Of a stretch of DNA of 64,000 nucleotides, positions 16,943 to 25,463 are shown piece after piece; the first letter of the stretch is position 1; the number at the start of each line of letters is the position of its first letter. The stretch is from JACCWP01 sp963801045 (GTDB lineage: Bacteria; Actinomycetota; Actinomycetes; Propionibacteriales; Nocardioidaceae). Below the pieces are notes generated by a model, which was given only the letters and a program-made list of their open reading frames with translations, was not told the DNA's origin and did not search any database. Made by a program: the position numbers and the translations under genes. The stretch spans positions 496,001 to 560,000 of the forward strand of contig CAWDDC010000004.1 of assembly GCA_963801045.1 (NCBI GenBank), read 5' to 3'.

Positions 16943-18420
16943 CGGCGACCGGTACCGGCCGCGGGATCGACGGGTGCGAGCCCCTCGGAGCGGGTCAGCA
17001 GCTCACCGGCCCGGCGGGTCGCCTCCGGCCGCACCAGCACGATCAGCACGCCGATGAGGATCCAGACGGCGCACACGACCGGGAGCCAGCGCGCCGCGCC
17101 TTCCTCCGGGTAGGGCCACACGTTGCGGTAGAGCGTGTAGCCGAGCACCGCGATGGCCGCAAGCGGCACCACGATCTCCCAGGCCGGCACCAACCGGCGT
17201 CCGGAGAAGAACAGGAACCGGACCGCCCCGATCACCGTGACCAGGTAGGCGAAGATCAGGATCAGCGTCCCGATCGTTGCCGACCACAAGAAGACGTCGA
17301 ACGGCTCGGCGTCGAAGGCCACCCAGTCGACCAGCACGATCAGGGCCATCACCGGGATGATGACGCCGGCCGCCCTGGCCGGTGTGCCCCGCCGCTGGTC
17401 GAGACCAGCGATGGACGCCGGTCCCACCCCGTCGCGGCACAGCGCGTACAGGATGCGGGTGGCTCCGACCGCGCAGGCGAGGGCGCAGCCGAAGGCGCTG
17501 ATCGCGGTGCCGAGCGTGACCACCTCGCCCACCCAGTCGGCCACGTACACCGAGCCCAGGTCGCCCAGCAGCGACGGTGACACGCTGAACGCGGCAACCC
17601 CCTCGGCGTCGGTGCCGAAGCCCATCACCTCAACGGCGGTGACGATCACGAAGTAGACACCGCCGAAGATCGCGGTGCCGAGGATCGCCCGGGGAATGTC
17701 CCGGCGCGGGTGCTTGGCCTCCTCGCCCAGCGTGGCCGCCGCCTCGAACCCGGCGAACGACAAGAAGCCGAACACGATGCCGAGGAACAGCGCGGAGGTG
17801 TCGGTGCCCGCCGGCACCGTGAACACGTCGAGGTCGAACTCCTGGCCACCCGGGGCATTGCCGGCGAGCAGCCGCACCAGCACCACGGCGGTGATGATGA
17901 CGATCAGCGCCACCGTGACCGCCTCGATGATCAGCAGCAGCCGGGTGCCGCCGCGGGCGGGAACGATCACCAGCGCGTAGACGCCGACCAGGGCGATCCC
18001 GACCAGGACGAACGGCGCCCACGTCGGCGGGGACTCCCACAGGCCGACCTCGTGCAGGAACTCCACGCCGAAGATTCCGGCCGCCGACGACGTCACGACG
18101 CCGTAGAAGGTGTACGTGCCGAGCAGTGCCCAGCCGGCGACCACTCCCGGCCGGGCGCCGAGCATCGCGCCCACGAACCCGTAGACCGACCCCGAGTGGT
18201 GGAACTGCTGCGTCAGACGCACGAAAGTGTGGGCGACCAGCAGCACGCCGAGCGTCGCCAGCGCGAACGCCAGCGGCACGGCGCGGCCCACCAGGCCGGC
18301 GGTGCCCTGCGGGTTGATGTTGGCGGCCATCGACGGGGCCATCAGGGCCACCGAGATGCCGATGGCCTCCCAGACGTTGAGTTCCCGGCGCAGGCCGGCG
18401 GGCTTCGTCGCGCTGTCCAT
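16939..18420 (-). CDS. APC superfamily amino acid permease
   Basis: A 493-residue permease with about 12 membrane segments. It opens with GLRRELNVWEAIGISVALMAPSMA, the usual APC N-terminus, and has the conserved FAGFEAAATLGEEAKHPRRDIPRAI loop. ATG at 18420 is 31 bp after DUF1638; a longer open frame runs upstream through the DUF1638 gene but is not homologous. It probably imports the amino acid or amine that the operon degrades, driven by an ion gradient. The substrate cannot be told. The C-terminus overlaps the PLP enzyme start. Confidence 0.88.
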   Translation of the reverse strand: MDSATKPAGLRRELNVWEAIGISVALMAPSMAANINPQGTAGLVGRAVPLAFALATLGVLLVAHTFVRLTQQFHHSGSVYGFVGAMLGARPGVVAGWALLGTYTFYGVVTSSAAGIFGVEFLHEVGLWESPPTWAPFVLVGIALVGVYALVIVPARGGTRLLLIIEAVTVALIVIITAVVLVRLLAGNAPGGQEFDLDVFTVPAGTDTSALFLGIVFGFLSFAGFEAAATLGEEAKHPRRDIPRAILGTAIFGGVYFVIVTAVEVMGFGTDAEGVAAFSVSPSLLGDLGSVYVADWVGEVVTLGTAISAFGCALACAVGATRILYALCRDGVGPASIAGLDQRRGTPARAAGVIIPVMALIVLVDWVAFDAEPFDVFLWSATIGTLILIFAYLVTVIGAVRFLFFSGRRLVPAWEIVVPLAAIAVLGYTLYRNVWPYPEEGAARWLPVVCAVWILIGVLIVLVRPEATRRAGELLTRSEGLAPVDPAAGTGRR

Positions 18421-18451
18421 GCCGCCAGCGAACTGGGACGACGCCGCGGCG

Positions 18452-19027
18452 TCAACCGCCCTGGAGCACCTGCTCGAGGGCTGACTCCAGGCCCTCGTCG
18501 CCGACGTCGACCACCCGGAGCGGAAGCCCGATCGCCGCGGCTGCCTCGTCGGCCCGACGGCGCAGGTCGTCGGTCTGCCGCTGGGCCAGCCACACCACCT
18601 GCGTGTAGTGGCCGAAGTAGGCGTCGCGCAGCTCGGGGTGGCGGTCGAGCCCGAGCTCGGCCAGCACGGTGCGGGCGAACGAGCGCACCAGGAAGTCGGT
18701 GAGCACGTACGTGCCCGGCTGCTCCTCGAACCAGCCGGCCAGCCGCTTCGCGCCGCCGTAGACGTCGTAGCAGTGCAGCCCCTCGAGCCGGCGCAGGCCG
18801 AGCCGCTCGCAGACCTCGTCGAGCGCGCCGTAGGTGCCGCAGTCGGCGTAACCGACGACGACGTGGTCGTAGCGCGCCGACAGCTCACCGGCCAGCCGCT
18901 CGACCTCGCCGGCGATCTGCTGCGGCTGGTTGTGCAGCAGCGGCGGCAGCGGGTGCACGTCGAGCGGCCACCCACGACGGGCCGCGACGTCGGCGACGCC
19001 CTGCGCGAGTGCCCCGCACGCGATCAC
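18452..19027 (-). CDS. DUF1638 family protein
   Basis: About 191 residues starting at a GTG (19027) that gives VIACGALAQGVADVAARRGWPLDVHPLPPLLHNQPQQI, the conserved start of DUF1638. Later segments are YDHVVVGYADCGTYGALDEVCERLGL and GLHCYDVYGGAKR, containing conserved Cys, His and Asp that could bind a metal. Such proteins recur beside corrinoid methyltransferases and their activators in methanogens and some bacteria; no activity is established to my knowledge. A longer start at 19105 (ATG, GGAGG six bases upstream) would overlap the activator gene by 68 bp and adds a non-conserved tail, so I prefer the shorter form. Confidence 0.8.
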   Translation of the reverse strand: MIACGALAQGVADVAARRGWPLDVHPLPPLLHNQPQQIAGEVERLAGELSARYDHVVVGYADCGTYGALDEVCERLGLRRLEGLHCYDVYGGAKRLAGWFEEQPGTYVLTDFLVRSFARTVLAELGLDRHPELRDAYFGHYTQVVWLAQRQTDDLRRRADEAAAAIGLPLRVVDVGDEGLESALEQVLQGG

Positions 19028-19037
19028 CGCGGTGCGC

Positions 19038-21011
19038 TCAACCGGGGAAGGCCAGCTGGTCGACGAACCGGTCGTTGAACTCGGGACGGTCAGAGAGCTC
19101 GACATAGCGCACCTCCCTCAGCAAGGCGTCGGCGCCGGCACGCTCCTGCGCGCTCAGCAGCACCATCTTGGCTCCCTCGCCGGCGACGTTGCCGGCACTG
19201 ACGATGCGCAGCACCGGCAGCTTCGGCACCAGCCCGATGCGCACGGCGTTGCCCGGCGACAGGTACGAGCCGAACGACCCGGCGAGCAGCACCTGCTGCA
19301 CGTCGCCGGCCTCGACACCCAGCTCCTCGAGCAGCAGGGCCCACCCGGTGGCGATGGCTGCCTTGGCGAACTGCAGCTCGCGCACGTCCCGCTGCGACAC
19401 CTGCACGGACTGGTCGACGTCTCCGACCTCGCCGCGCCACGCGAGCACGAACACGCGCTCCTCGCCCACCCGGGTCAGCCGGTCGGCGATGCCCGGCAGC
19501 GCCGCGGCCACCTGGTCGTCGGGAGCGAACCGGCCGCTCACGTCGATGACGCCCACCCGCACCAGCTCGGCGACGGCGTCGACCAGCCCGGAGCCGCACA
19601 ACCCCTGTGGCTCCACCGAGCCGGTACCGTCGTCGCCGATCACCTGACAGGTCACGTCGTCGTCGCTGATCCGGACGACCTCGATCGCTCCGGGCGCGGC
19701 GCGCATCCCGCAGCGGATCGCGCCGCCCTCGAACGCGGGGCCGGCCGGGGCGGCGGTCGCGAGGATCCGCTCGCCGTCGCCGAGCACGATCTCGCAGTTG
19801 GTGCCGACGTCGATGAACAGCCGCAGCCGCTTGTCGCGGTCGACGCCCGAGGCGAGCATTCCCGCCACGATGTCGCCGCCGACGTACGCACCGAGCGACG
19901 GGAAGACACCGGCGGGTGCGGCCGGGTGCACGCCGATCCCGAGCTCGGCGGCGGTGAGGCCGGCGAACGAGTTGGCCGTCATGACGAACGGCGCCACGCC
20001 GAGCGGCTCGGGGTCGATGCCGAGCAGCAGGGCGGTCATCGTCGCGTTGCCGGCCAGCGCGACCTCGTACACCTGCTCGCGGGGCACGCCCGCCTCGGTG
20101 CACACGTCGCCGACCAGGACGTCCAGGGTCTGCTGCGCGAGCAGCTGGAGGCGGGGGAGGGCCTCCGGGTCGAGCATGGTGGCGGAGATGCGAGTGATGA
20201 CGTCGGCACCGTAGGGCTGCTGCCGGTTCAGCATCGAGTGCACGGCCGAGGGGGTGCCGGTCGAGAGGTCGAGCAGGGTGGCGACGACAGTCGTGGTGCC
20301 GAGGTCGAACGCGATCGCGTAGCGGGTGCCGGTGGTGTCGCCCGGCTCGACGTCGATGAGCATCTCGTCGACGACCACGGCGGTCGCCTTGAAGTCGCTG
20401 CCGCGCAGCACCTGGGGCAGCCGCCGCAGCGCGTGCAGGGTGGGCCGGACCTCGAGGTCGTCGATCGCGTCGGTCAGGCGGTCGAGGTCGGGCCGCTGGT
20501 CGTGCAGCGTCGGCTCGGTGAGCTCGACGTAGCGCTTCTGCACCGCCGGGCGCAGGATGACCTGCCTGCCGACGCCGACGGTGGCGGCCTTGGGTCGGGT
20601 GGTGAGCGGCGGCACCTCGATCTGCAGGTCGCGCACCGCGCCGACCCGGCAGGCCAGCCGCCAGCCGTTCCGAAGCTCGTCGGTGGTGAACGCGCGCGCG
20701 TCGAGCGGCGAGATCGGGGCCGCGTCGTCGGCGATGCGCACCTTGCACTTCTTGCAGGTGCCGTGGCCGCCGCACGTGGAGTCGATCGCGATGCCGTTCC
20801 AGCTGGCCGCGTCGAACACCGTGACGCCGGGCGGGACCGTGATGTCGCGCTCGTTGCCGTCCGCCGTGGTGGCGAACCGCAGGTGCACCCGGCCGGTGCC
20901 GTCGTGCGGCGACAGGTCGGTGTCGACCGGTGCCGCCGGCGGCTCGATCAGGCCTTCGCGGCCGAGGTCCTCGACGGCCGCGGCCGGCGCGATCGACACG
21001 TCCCTGGCCAC
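19038..21011 (-). CDS. RACo-type reductive activator of corrinoid protein
   Basis: A 657-residue ASKHA-family ATPase with an N-terminal 2Fe-2S ferredoxin domain. The cluster ligands are Cys80, Cys86, Cys89 and Cys121 (STCGGHGTCKKCK and RLACR). A linker with VRPTLHALRRLPQVL follows, then the actin-like ATPase region with AFDLGTTTVVATLLDLSTG, VALAGNATMTALLLGI, LFIDVGTNCEIVLG and LCGSGLVDAVAELV. It uses ATP to reduce inactive cob(II)alamin back to cob(I)alamin on the corrinoid protein. The N-terminal 2Fe-2S domain matches bacterial RACo rather than archaeal RamA, which has C-terminal 4Fe-4S clusters. It starts 1 bp after the pterin methyltransferase stop. Confidence 0.9.
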   Translation of the reverse strand: MARDVSIAPAAAVEDLGREGLIEPPAAPVDTDLSPHDGTGRVHLRFATTADGNERDITVPPGVTVFDAASWNGIAIDSTCGGHGTCKKCKVRIADDAAPISPLDARAFTTDELRNGWRLACRVGAVRDLQIEVPPLTTRPKAATVGVGRQVILRPAVQKRYVELTEPTLHDQRPDLDRLTDAIDDLEVRPTLHALRRLPQVLRGSDFKATAVVVDEMLIDVEPGDTTGTRYAIAFDLGTTTVVATLLDLSTGTPSAVHSMLNRQQPYGADVITRISATMLDPEALPRLQLLAQQTLDVLVGDVCTEAGVPREQVYEVALAGNATMTALLLGIDPEPLGVAPFVMTANSFAGLTAAELGIGVHPAAPAGVFPSLGAYVGGDIVAGMLASGVDRDKRLRLFIDVGTNCEIVLGDGERILATAAPAGPAFEGGAIRCGMRAAPGAIEVVRISDDDVTCQVIGDDGTGSVEPQGLCGSGLVDAVAELVRVGVIDVSGRFAPDDQVAAALPGIADRLTRVGEERVFVLAWRGEVGDVDQSVQVSQRDVRELQFAKAAIATGWALLLEELGVEAGDVQQVLLAGSFGSYLSPGNAVRIGLVPKLPVLRIVSAGNVAGEGAKMVLLSAQERAGADALLREVRYVELSDRPEFNDRFVDQLAFPG

Positions 21012-21012
21012 G

Positions 21013-21882
21013 TCAGCCCGCCCGTGCCTGTTTGGCCCGGTGGGCGGCGATCCAGCTCGAGCCCCACTCGTCGTGGCCGAGCAGCAGGTCGGCGGCCCGG
21101 ACGGCCTCGACGATCTGCGGCGTGCGCGCGTCCATGATCGCGCTGGTGAGTCCGGCGGTCATCGCCATCGGCAGGAACGTCGCGCCGAGCACGTGCCGCC
21201 CGGGCATGCCGAACGACACGTTCGACGCGCCCAGGGTCATGTTGAGGCCGTACTCCCGCTTGATCCGGGCGATCGTCTCCAGGGTGGTGTTGACCACCTG
21301 GGTGTCGGCACCGATCGGCATCGCCAGCGGGTCGATGAGGATGTCCTCGATCGCGATGCCGTAGGTGCCGGTGGCGGTGTCGACGATCTTGCGGACCAGG
21401 TCGAGCCGCTTGTCGGCCTCCATCGGGATCTCGTCGTGGTCGTTGGGCAGGCAGATGACGGCGGCGTCGTACCGCTTGACCAGCGGCAGGATCTGCTCCA
21501 TCCGCTCGTCCTCGGCGGTGATGGAGTTGACCAGGGCGCGGCCCTCGTACGCGTCCAGTCCGACCTCGAGCGCCTCGACCACCGACGAGTCGATGCAGAT
21601 CGGCAGGTCGGTCTGCGCCTGCACGAGCTGGATCGCCTTGCGCAGCAGCTCGGGCTCGTCGGTGAGCGGCACACCCATGTTGACGTCGAGCACGTCGGCT
21701 CCACCCGCCACCTGCGCCGCCACGTCGCGCTCGATGGCGGAGAGGTCACCGGCGCGCAGCTGTTCCTGGAAGATCTTGCGGCCGGTGGGGTTGATCCGCT
21801 CCCCGATGACGGTGAACGGCAGGTCGTGGCCGATCACGTGCTCGCGGGAGGCGGAACGCAGAACGGTGTGCAGTTCGGGCAT
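21013..21882 (-). CDS. Methyltetrahydrofolate:corrinoid methyltransferase (pterin-binding)
   Basis: A 289-residue pterin-binding TIM barrel related to MetH domain 2, AcsE and MtvA. It transfers a methyl group between the corrinoid protein and tetrahydrofolate. Visible motifs are VIGERINPTGRKIFQEQL, GGADVLDVNMGVPLTDE (pterin-binding Asp and Asn), LPICIDSSVVEALEVGL, ALVNSITAED, DILIDPLAMPIGAD and LGASNVSFGMP. It lies 33 bp after the corrinoid protein gene and 1 bp before the activator gene. In a catabolic operon the direction is probably methyl-corrinoid to methyl-THF, feeding the MTHFR encoded at 11151. Confidence 0.9.
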   Translation of the reverse strand: MPELHTVLRSASREHVIGHDLPFTVIGERINPTGRKIFQEQLRAGDLSAIERDVAAQVAGGADVLDVNMGVPLTDEPELLRKAIQLVQAQTDLPICIDSSVVEALEVGLDAYEGRALVNSITAEDERMEQILPLVKRYDAAVICLPNDHDEIPMEADKRLDLVRKIVDTATGTYGIAIEDILIDPLAMPIGADTQVVNTTLETIARIKREYGLNMTLGASNVSFGMPGRHVLGATFLPMAMTAGLTSAIMDARTPQIVEAVRAADLLLGHDEWGSSWIAAHRAKQARAG

Positions 21883-21915
21883 GAGGTCCTCGGCGTACGG
21901 CTCGGGGTGCTCGGG

Positions 21916-22611
21916 TCAGGCGGGGATCGGGTCGGCGGCGCGGCGCTTGGCGATCAGCTCCTTGGCCTGCTTGACGGTCGCCGAGGCGTCGGCGGCGTAG
22001 CCGTCGGCACCGACCGCCTCGGCGTACTCCGGCGTGACCGGCGCCCCGCCGACCATCACGATGACGTCCTCGCGGATGCCGGCCTTCTGCAGGGCGTTGA
22101 TGTTGGCCTTGAACATCGGCATCGTCGTGGTGAGGAAGGCGGAGAAGCCGACGATGTCGGGTTGGTGGATGCCGATCGCCTCGACGAACTTCTCCGGCGC
22201 CACCTGCACGCCGAGGTCGATCACGTTGAACCCGGCGCCCTCGAGCATGATGTTGACGAGGTTCTTGCCGATGTCGTGCACGTCGCCCTTGACCGTGCCC
22301 ATCAGGAACGTGCCGACGGTCTGTGCGCCGGTCTCGGCCAGCAGCGGACGGAGGACCTCCATCGCCCCGCTCATCGCGCGGCCGGCGATGAGCATCTCGG
22401 GCACGAAGAAGTCGCCGCGCTCGAACCGTGCGCCGACCTCCTCGAGGGACGGGATCAGCGCGTCGAACAGCATCGTCTCCGGGCCCATGCCCAATGCGAG
22501 CCCCTGGTTCGTCAGAGACAGCACGTCGGGCGCGTTGCCCACGAGCGTCTGGTCGTAGAGGCCTTGCAGGATCTCGTCGGGGCTCATTTGGGGGCTCATT
22601 TGGGGGGTCAT
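21916..22611 (-). CDS. Corrinoid (B12-binding) methyl-carrier protein
   Basis: A 231-residue MtbC/MttC-type protein. The N-terminal four-helix cap (about residues 10-90) contains ALIPSLEEVGARFERGDFFVPEMLIAGRAM; the Rossmann domain carries the B12 base-off motif as Asp110-x-His112-x-x-Gly115 in GDVHDIGKN, followed by LEGAGFNVIDLGV and MVGGAPVTPEYAEAVGADGY. It shuttles the methyl group between the MttB-family enzyme and the pterin methyltransferase. ATG at 22611 overlaps the IclR stop (ATGA). The first eleven residues repeat PQMSP twice. The long upstream extension of this frame is antisense-like and not part of the gene. Confidence 0.92.
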   Translation of the reverse strand: MTPQMSPQMSPDEILQGLYDQTLVGNAPDVLSLTNQGLALGMGPETMLFDALIPSLEEVGARFERGDFFVPEMLIAGRAMSGAMEVLRPLLAETGAQTVGTFLMGTVKGDVHDIGKNLVNIMLEGAGFNVIDLGVQVAPEKFVEAIGIHQPDIVGFSAFLTTTMPMFKANINALQKAGIREDVIVMVGGAPVTPEYAEAVGADGYAADASATVKQAKELIAKRRAADPIPA

Positions 22612-23387
22612 GAGGGTCCTTCCTTGCGGGTACGTCGGCGGAGCAGTGTCGAGATGTTCCCGGCGTGCTCGACCAGCAGCTGGGCGACGGCGTCCAGCTG
22701 AGTCGTCATGCGGGCGCTCGGCCCGTGCAGCCCGACCGCGGCGATCACGCCGCCGTCGCGGCCGAGCACCGGGGCGGCGACGGCGCACAGCCCGATCTCC
22801 AGCTCGTCGACGGTGGTCGCGTACCCGCGTCGCCGGACCTGCTCGAGCTGGTCCTCGAGCTCGGGCAGCGAGCCGATCGACCAGTCGGTGAGGCGGGTGA
22901 GCCCCTGGTCGGGCCCCTCACCCTTGGGCAGGTCGAGACAGTCGTGGGCGTAGAGCAGCTTGCCTGCGGCGGAGCAGTGCGGCGGCACCTCGACGCCGAC
23001 CCAGTCGCGGGCGCCGAGCACGTACGTCGAGTCGACCTGGGCGATCTGGACCGTCATGTCCCGGGCGCGGGGGATCGTGAGGTAGACGCTCTCGCGGGCG
23101 GCGTCGCCGAGCTGCTGCAGGGCCGGCTGGACGAACCGGACCACCTCGCCCCACGGGTCGTGCCGGGCGGCGTACAGCGCGAACAGCGGGCCGGCCGAGA
23201 ACGAGCCGGAGCCGTCCCGCTCGAGCAGGTGGTTGCGCTCGAGCGCGGCCAGCAGCCGCGAGGTGGTCGACCGGGCCAGCCCGCTCTCCTCGACCAGCTC
23301 GGTGAACGTGATCGGCTCGTCCGCGCGCACGACCAGCGCGACCAGCGCGGCGGCGCGGTCGACGGCCTGGGTACCGGTGGTGGCCAC
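22608..23387 (-). CDS. IclR family transcriptional regulator of the corrinoid operon
   Basis: About 259 residues: an N-terminal winged helix (ALVALVVRADEPITFTELV, GLARSTTSRLLAALERNHLL) and a C-terminal effector domain with VPPHCSAAGKLLYAHD and VDELEIGLCAVAAPV. The GTG at 23387 gives a typical IclR N-terminus; the frame is open to 23459, but that extension would run through the palindromic operator. It is the first gene of the operon and is coupled to the corrinoid protein gene. It is divergent from mttB, so it probably controls both directions through the GTTCCA palindrome (23416-23443) and its own synthesis. Confidence 0.87.
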   Translation of the reverse strand: MATTGTQAVDRAAALVALVVRADEPITFTELVEESGLARSTTSRLLAALERNHLLERDGSGSFSAGPLFALYAARHDPWGEVVRFVQPALQQLGDAARESVYLTIPRARDMTVQIAQVDSTYVLGARDWVGVEVPPHCSAAGKLLYAHDCLDLPKGEGPDQGLTRLTDWSIGSLPELEDQLEQVRRRGYATTVDELEIGLCAVAAPVLGRDGGVIAAVGLHGPSARMTTQLDAVAQLLVEHAGNISTLLRRRTRKEGPS

Positions 23388-23415
23388 GAAGGGTTCCGTC
23401 TCGTCTCGGGTGCGT

Positions 23416-23443
23416 GTTCCAAACGTGTTCCATAACCTGGAAC
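23416..23443. promoter_or_regulatory. Candidate IclR operator between the corrinoid operon and mttB
   Basis: GTTCCA-TAACC-TGGAAC (23427-23443) is a perfect 6+5+6 inverted repeat, and a further GTTCCA half-site lies exactly 11 bp upstream (23416-23421). The site lies in the 113-bp divergent gap between the IclR gene and mttB. IclR-family proteins usually bind palindromes of this size with TTCCA/TGGAA-like arms. Downstream, TAAGAT (23465-23470) is a good -10 for mttB and GGAGG (23491-23495) its ribosome site, so the operator covers the expected -35 region. Confidence 0.6.
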
Positions 23444-23500
23444 CACTATCCCACATCATGAGGCTAAGATCTCCCCGACGCGCAGGTCAAGGAGGATCGG

Positions 23501-24940
23501 ATGTTCCGGAACCGGATGCCCCGCTACGAGGTGCTGTCGGCCGACGCGATGCAGACGCTCGACGGCGGCTGGCGCCGGCTGCTGACCGAGGTCGGCGTCG
23601 AGTTCATGGCGGAGCCCGCCCTCGAGCTGTTCCGGCAGGCCGGGCAGAAGGTCGAGGAGAACACCGTCTTCCTCGACCCCGAGTTCGTGCTCGAGCAGGT
23701 CGCCAAGGCCCCGCCTGAGTTCGACATCCAGGCGCGCAACCCGGCCAACACCGTGCACATCGGCGGCGACTCCATGGCGTTCGGCGCGGTCTACGGACCG
23801 CCGTTCGTGCGCGAGGGCGAGGTGCGCCGGGACGCGACCATGGACGACTTCCGCAACTTCACCAAGCTGGCGCAGGGCTTCTCCGTGCTCGACTCGGCCG
23901 GCGGCGTGATCTGCGAGCCCAACGACACGCCGCTGGACTCCCGCCACCTCGACATGACGTACGCGTTGATGACGCTCACCGACAAGATCTTCATGGGCAA
24001 CGTGGTGTCGGGGCCCAACGCCGCCGACACGCTCGCGATGTGCGACATCCTGTTCGGCGGCCGGGAGGCGATCGAGCAGACGCCGGCGTGCATCTCGCTG
24101 ATCAACTGCAACTCGCCGCTGCGCTGGGACGACCGGATGCTCGACGCGGCGTTCGAGTACGCCGCGGCCGGGCAGCCGGTGATCATGACGCCGTTCCTGC
24201 TGATGGGCGCGATGTCACCGGTGACGATCCCGGCTGCGCTGGTGCAGCAGATCGCCGAGGCGTTGTCCGGGATCGCGCTCACGCAGCTGATCCGGCCGGG
24301 CGCGCCGGTGGTGTTCGGCTCGTTCCTGTCCAACATCGACATGCAGTCCGGGTCGCCGACGTTCGGCACCCCGGAGTCGGCGATGGGGCTGCTGTGCACC
24401 GGCCAGATCGCCCGGCACTTCGGGCTGCCGTTCCGTACCGGCGGCGGGCTGACGTCGTCGCAGGTGGCAGACGCGCAGGCCGGCTACGAGGCGCTGATGA
24501 CGCTGCTGCCGACGTTCCTGGCCGGGGCGAACTGGGTGATGCACTCCACAGGCTGGCTCGAGGGCGGGCTGGTGTCGGGGTACGAGAAGTTCATCGTCGA
24601 CGCGCAGCTGCTGGAGATGCTGCAGCACGAGTTCACGCCGCTGGAGATCGACGAGGAGTCGCTGGCGTTCGGTGCGCACGAGGAGGTCGGTCACGGCGGC
24701 CACTTCCTCGGTGCGATGCACACGATGGAGCGCTTCCGCACCTGCTTCTACCGCCCGTTCCTCAACAGCTCGGACAACTACGAGCGGTGGATGCGCGGCG
24801 GTGGCGTCGACACCGCCGGCCGCGCCGCCGCGATCTGGCCCAAGCGGCTGGAGGACTACGAGCAACCGCCGCTGGACGAAGGCGTCCGGGCCGAGCTGGA
24901 GGACTACGTCACCCGTCGGCGGGCCGAGCTCGGCGACTGA
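23501..24940 (+). CDS. MttB-family (trimethylamine methyltransferase-like) methyltransferase, non-pyrrolysine
   Basis: A 479-residue member of the MttB/MtgB superfamily. These TIM-barrel enzymes pass a methyl group from a quaternary amine or similar donor to a cob(I)alamin protein. Segments such as LDSAGGVICEPNDTPLDSRHLDM, TDKIFMGNVVSGPNAADT, ISLINCNSPLRWDDRMLDA, VIMTPFLLMGAMSPVTIPAALVQQ and RTGGGLTSSQVADAQAGYEA are characteristic. The gene is open through its whole length with no in-frame TAG, so it lacks pyrrolysine and belongs with glycine-betaine-type enzymes (MtgB, MtpB) rather than true trimethylamine enzymes. GGAGG precedes the ATG. The betaine oxidation and uptake genes at 50-58 kb make glycine betaine the leading candidate substrate. 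Confidence 0.88.
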   Translation: MFRNRMPRYEVLSADAMQTLDGGWRRLLTEVGVEFMAEPALELFRQAGQKVEENTVFLDPEFVLEQVAKAPPEFDIQARNPANTVHIGGDSMAFGAVYGPPFVREGEVRRDATMDDFRNFTKLAQGFSVLDSAGGVICEPNDTPLDSRHLDMTYALMTLTDKIFMGNVVSGPNAADTLAMCDILFGGREAIEQTPACISLINCNSPLRWDDRMLDAAFEYAAAGQPVIMTPFLLMGAMSPVTIPAALVQQIAEALSGIALTQLIRPGAPVVFGSFLSNIDMQSGSPTFGTPESAMGLLCTGQIARHFGLPFRTGGGLTSSQVADAQAGYEALMTLLPTFLAGANWVMHSTGWLEGGLVSGYEKFIVDAQLLEMLQHEFTPLEIDEESLAFGAHEEVGHGGHFLGAMHTMERFRTCFYRPFLNSSDNYERWMRGGGVDTAGRAAAIWPKRLEDYEQPPLDEGVRAELEDYVTRRRAELGD

Positions 24941-24974
24941 CACCGGGGCCCGGACGTGCGGCCCCGCCGCGAAC

Positions 24975-25343
24975 TCACTCGCCTGGCGGTACCTGGAAGG
25001 CCCGGACCTCGATCCGGCCGCCAAGGGCCTTCGACGCGCGGGCGGCCCAACCAAGGGCGGCCTCCTCGTCAGCGACATCGATCACCCAGAAACCGCCCAC
25101 GTACTCGGGAGCCTCGACGAAGGGGCCGTTGACGGTGCTGAGCGACTCGCCGGTGTTGTCGACGGTGATCGCGCTCGAGGGCGGCATCAGCCCGCCCGCG
25201 AAGACGAAGGCGCCGGTCGACGTCAGCTCCTCGATGATCGCACCGGTGGCAGCCATGGCCGCCTCGAGCTCGGCCGGGTCCATGGTCTCCATGGTCGGCT
25301 CCTCGTCGGAGTTGTGCGGGACGGTGAGTAGGTATTGGCTCAT
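24975..25343 (-). CDS. YCII-related (DGPF) domain protein
   Basis: About 122 residues starting MSQYLLTVPHNSDEEP, with the ferredoxin-like YCII/DGPF fold seen in VFAGGLMPPSSAITV, VNGPFVEAPEYVGGFWVIDVADEEAALGWA and IEVRAF. These small proteins are common in actinomycetes, often beside ECF sigma factors, but have no settled role. The ATG at 25343 is chosen because homologues start here; a GTG at 25367 is in frame. It converges on mttB with 34 bp between the stops. Confidence 0.8.
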   Translation of the reverse strand: MSQYLLTVPHNSDEEPTMETMDPAELEAAMAATGAIIEELTSTGAFVFAGGLMPPSSAITVDNTGESLSTVNGPFVEAPEYVGGFWVIDVADEEAALGWAARASKALGGRIEVRAFQVPPGE

Positions 25344-25463
25344 GCCGAGTACGACCGTCCTCGACACGGGAACTCATCGGCCGAGTTTCCATCCCCGCTT
25401 CCGCGATCCTCGCCATCCGACGCCGCGTCGAGCTCGGCGACTGAGCACGGCCCGCGGCGGAGC

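Noticed and set aside
22612..23500. B12 riboswitch controlling the corrinoid operon
   Set aside because: No B12-box-like sequence was seen near either start; the IclR palindrome is the better-supported control.
23501..24940. Pyrrolysine-encoding trimethylamine methyltransferase
   Set aside because: No in-frame TAG occurs in the gene, so it belongs to the non-pyrrolysine branch.
24926..25444. Repeat of GAGCTCGGCGACTGA at 24926-24940 and 25430-25444
   Set aside because: Only 15 bp, GC-rich and with different flanks; not enough for a mobile-element or duplication claim.
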